DNA of 14,273 nucleotides from the NCBI GenBank assembly GCA_010279815.1, contig QEOQ01000557.1, positions 193,957 through 208,229 on the forward strand. The letters are read 5' to 3'. Made by a program: the position numbers and the translations under genes. This document shows, piece by piece, positions 9,481-14,273 of this stretch. How positions within the stretch are numbered: position 1 is the stretch's first letter; the number at the start of each line of letters is the position of its first letter. Origin of the DNA: Brachionus plicatilis. Its lineage: Eukaryota; Rotifera; Eurotatoria; Ploima; Brachionidae. The notes under the pieces were generated by a model. The model saw only the letters and a list, made by a program, of their open reading frames with translations. It did no database searches and was not told where the DNA came from.

Positions 9481-10134
9481 TAAAATTTTTTTTCTTTTTT
9501 TTTGCTCTATTTAGTGACTAAAACATATAAAAAAATCAGATCCTAAAAAATTTTGCTTCCTTGCTTAATTATGCAAACAAAAAATGTCAATTTTTTTGTT
9601 TTTTTGTATATTTTCTTTTCTTTTTGATTCTATTTCAATGCAAATCTCTTTTCTAGTTAAAAATCGAACAACACATTAAAAAATTAATAATTAAAAAATA
9701 ATATTTTAATATTTATATTTGAAAATTTTATGGCTCTCAATATTTTATTCAATAAATTAAATAGGAATCTAAACTAGCTCTTTTGAACAAATACTCATCA
9801 AAAATACTAAATTTAATGAAAGAGAAAATAATTTAGAAAAATTCTATTGATTATTTTAAATAATTTTATCATTATTATATTTTGCTTTAAATTTTTTTTT
9901 TAATTTTTGAATGTTTGTTTTTTAATCTGAAGAAGCTTAACCCCGATAATATTCTACAAATAATTAAACAGTATGTATCTTAAATAAGTTGACGGCTTTA
10001 ACACATACCTTATTTAACAAATTATAATTTAGTACGCAATTAAATTACCTAACTAATTTAAAAAACGTCCAATGTAAAAAAATAACTTTATTTTTTAGAA
10101 GCTTCATAGGTGATACATTGAACTTATCAGCTTT
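9481..10134. other. Intron segment, AT-rich, no feature
   Basis: Between the repeat-like patch and the Tc1 element I find only low-complexity A/T sequence, without coding frames, hairpins of note or RNA genes. Confidence 0.45.
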
Positions 10135-10136
10135 TA

Positions 10137-10161
10137 CAGTATGTTGCAAAAGTTTAGAAAT
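10137..10161. repeat. Left terminal inverted repeat of the Tc1 element
   Basis: It begins CAGTATGTTGCAAAAGTTTA and follows the target TA at 10135-10136. It mirrors 11721-11745 with two differences, both G on this side against A in the inverted right copy. This end lies downstream of the transposase stop. Confidence 0.85.
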
Positions 10162-10353
10162 TTTTTTTTGCTAACAAAATAATTTTTTTTACGCATGTAA
10201 TTGTCGGGAAATTTTTTTTTTATCATCAAACAAAAAACATAAAGCCAAAAAAAAAATTATGTGAAAAAAATATCACAAAAAAACACAAAAAGAAAAAATT
10301 GATAAAATTAATTTAAGAAAAAAACTGTTCAAAATTTTAGAAATTTTTACAAT

Positions 10354-11288
10354 TTAATAATTGAAATGACCGTCTGTGGCGTTCTAACATTCCAAAACTC
10401 TTTTTGGCAAGATTAAAACTTCCTTTAAATGCTCAATAGGTTACTTTAGTGTCTACTAATTTGGCATCCATGTATGACCATAAGTTCTCGATTTGGTTGA
10501 GATCTGGTGAACTGGCACATCATGGCAGAACCCCAATGTTCTGTTCTTTGAACCAGTCGATTACTGAGTGAGCAGTATGTGCCGAAGCGCCATCCTGCTG
10601 AAAAATCCAAAGGTCGTCTGGCTCAAATAGGAGTTCAACAAATGGTAAAAGATTGTTTTCCAAGGTGTTAATGAAGACAAACTGATTAATTCGTCCTGTA
10701 TAAATGTTGTATACACCAGTGCCTTTGCAAGAAATGCATCCCCAGGTACCGGCTGAACCTCCACCGTTTTGTAACCTTGGTATACAGAACTTCGGGTGAA
10801 ACTTTTCATTTTTAAACTTTTTTACTATTACTCTTGATTTAGGATTAAAGACCTCAGAATTGAACTCGTTACTGAAGATAACTCTGGAACAATTTTTAAC
10901 TGTCCAATTAAGTCTCTGTTTATACCACTCATATCTTTTTTGTCCATCAATTATTTTATGAAGCAGTTTTCTTATCGCTGTATGAGACTCTAAACCTTTT
11001 TTAGGAGAAATCTCATTACAGTAAACTTAAACCCTTGAGTCTTTGAATTAAAATCAGTGACGAGTTTTTGATAACTAGATGTAGGATTTTTACTAATCTC
11101 TCTAAAAATGTAACTTTCATCATAAAAATTTAACTTCCGAGGACTATCAGGACGGTTTCGATCAGACACAGTACCAGTCTCTCGATACCGTTTTTTGTTG
11201 AAGAGACACATTTTGAAGATACGCCTAACAGCTTGGCTATTTTATTTTGCTTTTTGCTATTTACACTTTCTAGCAGACCCACGATCTG
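10354..11288 (-). pseudogene. Tc1 transposase, DD34E type, disrupted
   Basis: The enzyme would bind the inverted repeats and cut and paste the element at TA. Readable blocks run from high to low coordinates in changing frames. First is a helix-turn-helix start (QIVGLLES, KIAKLLGVSS; from 11288). In another frame come KKRYRETGTVSDRNRPDSPR and KNPTSSYQKLVTDF (to 10990). In a third come the catalytic core RVIFSNEF, GTWGCISCKGTGVYN, FQQDGASAHTA and SPDLNQIENLW. The C-terminal tail KRVLEC...NATDGHFNY ends at TAA 10354-10356. The second Asp and the Glu are separated by 34 residues, as in Tc1. The first catalytic Asp is Asn (AAC at 10868-10870). There is a TGA at 10520-10522, where the family usually has Trp, a TAG at 10384-10386, and at least three frame changes. 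It is certainly non-functional. Confidence 0.88.
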
Positions 11289-11720
11289 CCATTATTGTGG
11301 GCTAGACCCATTTTTTTTACCAATTTTTTGGCAAAATATTGATTTTTTGGTAATGTTATTTTGAATGGACATGAGGAATTAGAGAATATTTAAATCAAAC
11401 AGTTTAAGAGCACAATCTACTCAAAATTAGAAAATATGTAATAATTAATCATTAAGGTGAGAAAAAATGTTGTAATAATTGTTTAATCTTTTAGATCATC
11501 CGAATTTGTAAACTTTAGAACTATCTTTAATTTTTTAATTTTTATAGGAAGCTTTTTCATTATAAATTTTTATAAGTTAATTATATCTTTATGCCGAGTG
11601 TCATATATCAAATTGTAGAGAATAAAAAATTCTACAAATCAATGTTTATATTTTTTTTATTTTGCACTCTATTTTTCGTCATTTACAAAAATAAACAATT
11701 TAAGATAAATAAAATAAGTA

Positions 11721-11745
11721 ATTTCTAAATTTTTGCAATATACTG
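11721..11745. repeat. Right terminal inverted repeat of the Tc1 element
   Basis: It ends TTGCAATATACTG and is followed by the target TA at 11746-11747. It is the inverted partner of 10137-10161. This is the end upstream of the transposase, so any original promoter would lie just inside it. Confidence 0.85.
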
Positions 11746-11979
11746 TATAATTTACAAAGCAAATAGTTATTTTTTCCATTTTTTGTTGCTCCAAAATTAA
11801 AATTCCAAATCAAACTCTTTAGGAAATTTTGACTGATCTTTTAATTTTAAAAAATCAAAAAAAAATCGTATTTTTTAATTAAAAATTATTTAACTGTTAT
11901 TTAATTACTAAGCAAAAAAATTTTAAAAGTCGGTAACAAAAAAAATCTTTTAAGTCTTAAAAAAATTATTTACTTTAAG

Positions 11980-12373
11980 GGTAAATCCAAGCAAAAAACT
12001 TCTGAATATAGTGAACAAAATAGCAGCATCAAATTATTTTCAGAAAGCAGCCGAAATGAAGTACATAAAAAAAGCCATGGAAAATGTATCCAATTGTCAA
12101 TTATTGCTTAATGTCGAGTTAAAAAGAGTCACAGGCACTGTGGCATTGAACATACCTCCTCATCCTTCAGATAGAATTTGGTACGGCTTTGTCACTAAAC
12201 CAAAAATGGATGTTGTTGCGACTCCACAAGTCGGTGACACTGAAGTTTCATATTCGGCTATTTCAGATTTTATTGCCGATAAATTAAAACTTGAATTCCA
12301 AAAATTGCTGGTCTACCCAAACATGGATGATTTTTATATTCCTCTATTGAACAGTGAAGTAAAAAGCCTTTAA
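11980..12373 (+). CDS. TEX2: TEX2-like SMP-domain lipid-transfer protein, exon 2 (end of codon 594 to residue 724)
   Basis: This exon carries the C-terminal half of the SMP lipid-binding domain and the stop (TAA 12371-12373). Markers of TEX2-family SMP domains follow in order: KKLLNIVNKI and SNYFQKAAEMKYIKK (about 599-625), LLLNVELKRVTGTVALNIPP (635-654), SDRIWYGF (657-664), the FIADKLKLEFQKLLVYPNMDD helix and turn (691-711) and YIPLL (713-717). The SMP fold is a lipid-holding tube, and exon 1 supplies its other half. The reading frame is open upstream only to a TAA at 11951-11953, so the acceptor must lie between there and the conserved KKLLNIV. The AG at 11978-11979 follows a T-rich run and gives the right phase. 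The protein ends soon after the SMP core, without a long tail. Confidence 0.88.
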
Positions 12374-12425
12374 AAAGATAACGAGCTTTTTGTATTAAGT
12401 CAAATGTTTTGATGTTATTTTTTTT

Positions 12426-12431
12426 AATAAA
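12426..12431 (+). terminator. Polyadenylation signal of the TEX2 homologue
   Basis: AATAAA lies 53 bases after the TAA and is followed by a long T-rich run at about 12440-12453. It is the first canonical hexamer after the stop. Such words arise often by chance in this sequence, so its use is likely but not proven. Confidence 0.5.
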
Positions 12432-12756
12432 TTCCAATGTTTTTTTTTTTATTTTAAATTACTTGCAAATAAAATTTAATAATTAGCCATGATAGATAAG
12501 AATTATTTAATTATACTTAATTATCATCAAACCATCAAAAGTTCTACTCATGCCTAACCATTAAGACTAGTATAAACAGCAAGACAACGCTTCGTGTCAA
12601 TAGGGTGGTTCAATTAGCAAAAAGTTTCAAGAAAATCCAATATTAGTTATTCCTTATTCATTCACCTTACAATTTAGGTGAATTAGCAAGGTTAATGATT
12701 ATGTATTGGAATATTATTAATAATGAATTGTGTTAAAGGTTAATTTAATTAATGCC
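12432..12756. other. Intergenic stretch after TEX2, no gene
   Basis: A small hairpin ATTCACCTTACAATTTAGGTGAAT lies near 12659-12682. A slightly G+C-richer patch occurs near 12580-12615. I see nothing else that can be supported. Confidence 0.4.
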
Positions 12757-12764
12757 AAAAGTTT
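12757..12764. repeat. Target-site duplication, left copy (AAAAGTTT)
   Basis: This octamer is repeated exactly at 13065-13072, directly outside both ends of the hairpin element between them. An 8-bp duplication is the footprint expected from hAT, P or Merlin-type DNA transposases. Confidence 0.6.
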
Positions 12765-13064
12765 GGCAATGTGAAATTTTAGTACAAAAATTACAGTACA
12801 AAAAGTAAAATCTAAATAATTTCTTTTCTAATTGTGCAAAAATGGTTCTGCAAAAAGTACAATATTGTACAAATTTGTACAAACGAAACATCCTTGATTA
12901 AACTATGCAATAAATTGCAGAGTTTTTGCAGAGCTTGGAATTCGTTTGTACAAATTTGTACAATATTGTACTTTTTAGAGAATTATTTTTGCACAATTAG
13001 AAAAAAAAATTATAACTTTTTTAGTTTTTGTACTGTAATTTTTGTACTAAAATTTCAAATTGCC
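12765..13064. mobile_element. 300-bp hairpin DNA transposon (MITE), younger copy, with 8-bp target duplication
   Basis: The unit starts GGCAATGTGAAATTTTAGTA and ends with the reverse complement TACTAAAATTTCAAATTGCC. Its two arms, up to 12887 and from 12941, pair over about 120 nt, including AGTACAAAAATTACAGTAC, CTAATTGTGCAAAAAT and GTACAATATTGTACAAATTT. The loop of 53 nt contains GCAGAGTTTTTGCAGAGC. Exact AAAAGTTT copies flank it. It has no transposase, and a 94-codon open frame over 12834-13118 is an artefact of the repeat. It lies between the 3' ends of two converging genes. Termini in GG with an 8-bp duplication would fit a Merlin-like source, and hAT or P are alternatives. Confidence 0.82.
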
Positions 13065-13072
13065 AAAAGTTT
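13065..13072. repeat. Target-site duplication, right copy (AAAAGTTT)
   Basis: This is an exact copy of 12757-12764 immediately after the right end (ATTGCC) of the hairpin element. Confidence 0.6.
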
Positions 13073-13858
13073 TTACCCCAAATTTATTAGAATTATACCA
13101 AAATTTAATTTTATGTAGAAAGTTAGAAATAATGTTAGAAAAAATAATCAATGAGTAAGATTTTTCAGTAATTAATGACAAATTTCCTACCTATAATATT
13201 CTCAACAAGGATCATTTTAAAATTCTTGAGAGTAAAGACAATTTTTTTGTTAGAGTAAAAGTTAAACTTGGGCTTTATTTTTAAAAAAAATCCCGTATTC
13301 AAGGTATTTTCTAGCTAATTCAATTTTAATTGTTATAACATAGAAACTATGTAATTAACTCTAAGAGAAAAAAGGTTGAATTTGGGCTTTACTCTTAGAG
13401 CCGTTAACACGAGGTTACGGTAATTTTATACGCAACAAAAAATATTAGTTATCCTAAGAGATTTTTGAAACCAAAAAATATCAATCTTTTCATTAAGTAT
13501 TTTTGGAAACGAAATATTGTGATAAAAAATTTAAAACATTATCCAGACTAGTATTTAATTTACTTTTCAAACTGAATCTGAATCAGATTCTTTTTTGTTT
13601 GAACCCAAATTTAGCCATCTAATTTTAATTTTTACAAAGAAGACTTGGCGCTTTTTACCATTGTTTTTGAATTTAATAAAATAAAATATTTAATTTATGA
13701 AAAATTGAAGAAGCTATTCAATCAGAATTAATCTAATTTAAAATATAAAATTTGATAGTTAGGTAATTCAAAAAATTTATTAAAATTTTAAATTCGTTAT
13801 TGTATATAATGGCTAAAAAGTGTCGTAGTTAAAAATAAAAGCTCAAAAATTTAAAAAA
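13073..13858. other. Intergenic stretch between the hairpin element and the Hsp20 gene
   Basis: No gene is visible. Two loosely similar segments at about 13252-13282 and 13364-13400 share 'GAGtAAAA..TT.AA.TTGGGCTTTA', and the second is also a small hairpin (CTCTAAGAG with CTCTTAGAG). A palindromic GAATCTGAATCAGATTC lies near 13574-13590. The functions, if any, are unknown. Confidence 0.4.
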
Positions 13859-13865
13859 TTTTATT
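13859..13865 (-). terminator. Likely polyadenylation signal of the Hsp20 gene
   Basis: On the minus strand this reads AATAAAA, about 70 bases after the stop of the small heat-shock gene, followed by T-rich sequence. Another AATAAATAAA overlaps the stop codon itself but is too early to be the likely site. Confidence 0.4.
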
Positions 13866-13932
13866 CACAAATATTTTTTAATTGAAATAAATATTAATAA
13901 AAATATAAAAGAACTTTAACTAGATCTTGAAT

Positions 13933-14273
13933 TTATTTATTTTCTACTGATTTTTGACCATTGTTTATCTCAATTGGTATTTGACGATGTGAGCTCTTAA
14001 AGTCACTATTTAAATCAGCTTTCAATGAAAGCATATTCTTATCTAAGTGACATTTTAATGAATTGAAATCAGTATTCTCAGGCAGTGTTGTGCGTCGATA
14101 AAAGCTCATTTGGGAAATGCCGTCTGGTCTTTCTTGTTTGTCTTCAGCTTGAATAATCACATCACGGTCTTTGCATGTTACTTTCACTTTTGATGGATCT
14201 ATGTTATTTGGTACAGAAAAATTCATCTCTACTTGTTTTCCACCATTTTGATTATCAACTACCCGAGGAAAAT
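13933..14273 (-). CDS. Small heat-shock protein (Hsp20/alpha-crystallin), C-terminal 112 residues, cut by window edge
   Basis: Small Hsps are ATP-independent chaperones that form oligomers and hold unfolding proteins in the cytosol. The frame is open to the window end, so the N-terminal region and promoter lie outside. The visible part begins FPRVVDNQNGGKQVEMNFSV and covers most of the alpha-crystallin domain: PNNIDPSKVKVTCKDRDVII, then FYRRTTLPENTDFNSLKCHL, then DKNMLSLKADL, where the family usually has '.DG.L.I.AP'. The tail carries RQIPIEI, the I-x-I motif that docks onto neighbouring subunits. The stop is TAA at 13933-13935. The Met at 14226 lies inside the domain and is not the start. 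No intron is seen in this part. The gene points toward TEX2 and is followed by a probable poly(A) signal. The family assignment is secure; the exact member is not. Confidence 0.88.
   Translation of the reverse strand, partial: FPRVVDNQNGGKQVEMNFSVPNNIDPSKVKVTCKDRDVIIQAEDKQERPDGISQMSFYRRTTLPENTDFNSLKCHLDKNMLSLKADLNSDFKSSHRQIPIEINNGQKSVENK

Larger units (their letters stand above)
10137..11745 (-). mobile_element. Complete but inactive Tc1-like transposon (1,609 bp)
   Basis: The element is bounded by terminal inverted repeats CAGTATGTTGCAAAAGTTTA... at 10137-10161 and its inverted copy at 11721-11745, matching at 23 of 25 positions. TA dinucleotides directly outside (10135-10136 and 11746-11747) are the expected Tc1/mariner target duplication. 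CAGT termini and a length of 1.6 kb are typical of Tc1 elements. Inside lies one transposase on the minus strand, broken by several lesions. The element is inserted antisense to TEX2 within its intron. Since the ends and target duplication are intact, it arrived by normal cut-and-paste transposition and decayed in place. Confidence 0.9.
6042..11979 (+). other. TEX2: TEX2 intron (5,938 bp), interrupting the SMP domain
   Basis: The donor is GTAAGTTAAAAT at 6042. The acceptor ATTATTTACTTTAAG ends at 11979. Exon 1 leaves two bases (AC) of a codon and exon 2 supplies one (G), so codon 594 becomes ACG (Thr) and the frame continues without a stop. The residues immediately after the join (NPSKKLLNIVNKI) line up with the conserved start of the second SMP half in animal TEX2, which supports this splice. 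An alternative AG at 11990-11991 is in the same phase and would drop four residues (VNPS). The intron is filled with transposon-derived sequence, listed separately. Confidence 0.8.

Noticed and set aside
10561..10809. 82-codon minus-strand open frame
   Set aside because: It is out of frame with the transposase catalytic core, which is readable in another minus-strand frame over the same bases.
12032..12043. Strong-looking acceptor AATTATTTTCAG ending at 12043
   Set aside because: It matches the consensus well, but exon 1 ends in a different phase and the join would shift the frame. It would also remove the conserved KKLLNIVNKIAASNYFQ segment.
12011..12373. A separate 120-codon gene starting at GTG 12011
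   Set aside because: The frame continues upstream without a stop to 11954, and the residues before and after 12011 match the TEX2 SMP domain. The GTG encodes an internal valine of exon 2.
12834..13118. 94-codon open frame rich in Cys, Phe and Asn
   Set aside because: It is a translation of the inverted repeat of the 300-bp hairpin transposon. The repeated ICT/VQICT peptides come from the GTACAA repeats.

Overview
The window looks like nuclear DNA of an AT-rich invertebrate animal. It holds a TEX2-type SMP-domain gene split by a GT-AG intron, AATAAA-type polyadenylation signals, a Tc1 transposon, a non-LTR retrotransposon relic and an animal-style small heat-shock protein. Non-coding DNA is extremely AT-rich, while exons are visibly richer in G+C, and this contrast is a good guide to what is coding. 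A rotifer (Brachionus-like) or a cnidarian would fit, but the species is an inference and the sequence alone does not settle it. No prokaryotic signals, tRNA, rRNA or CRISPR array were found.

Layout. Positions 1-61 may be the last codons of an upstream plus-strand gene, followed by two AATAAA signals. Positions 62-4260 are non-coding and hold several foldback repeats (1553-1646, 1944-2150, 2151-2330) and a decayed reverse-transcriptase tail on the minus strand (3309-3563). The main gene, a TEX2 homologue, runs from 4261 to 12373 on the plus strand as two exons, 4261-6041 and 11980-12373. The joined reading frame encodes 724 residues. Its 5.94-kb intron (6042-11979) holds several foldback elements, a repeat-like patch and a complete but dead 1,609-bp Tc1 element (10137-11745) in antisense. 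Downstream are a polyadenylation signal, a sharply bounded 300-bp hairpin transposon (12765-13064), and the 3' end of an Hsp20/alpha-crystallin gene on the minus strand (13933-14273, cut by the window edge), which converges on TEX2.

The two host genes have no evident functional link. TEX2-family proteins are ER-anchored lipid-transfer proteins at membrane contact sites, and small Hsps are soluble chaperones. The most notable structure is a pair of hairpin elements, one inside the TEX2 intron and one just past its 3' end. They share terminal and central motifs, so they look like an older and a younger copy of one non-autonomous DNA-transposon family. The younger has an exact 8-bp direct repeat on each side.
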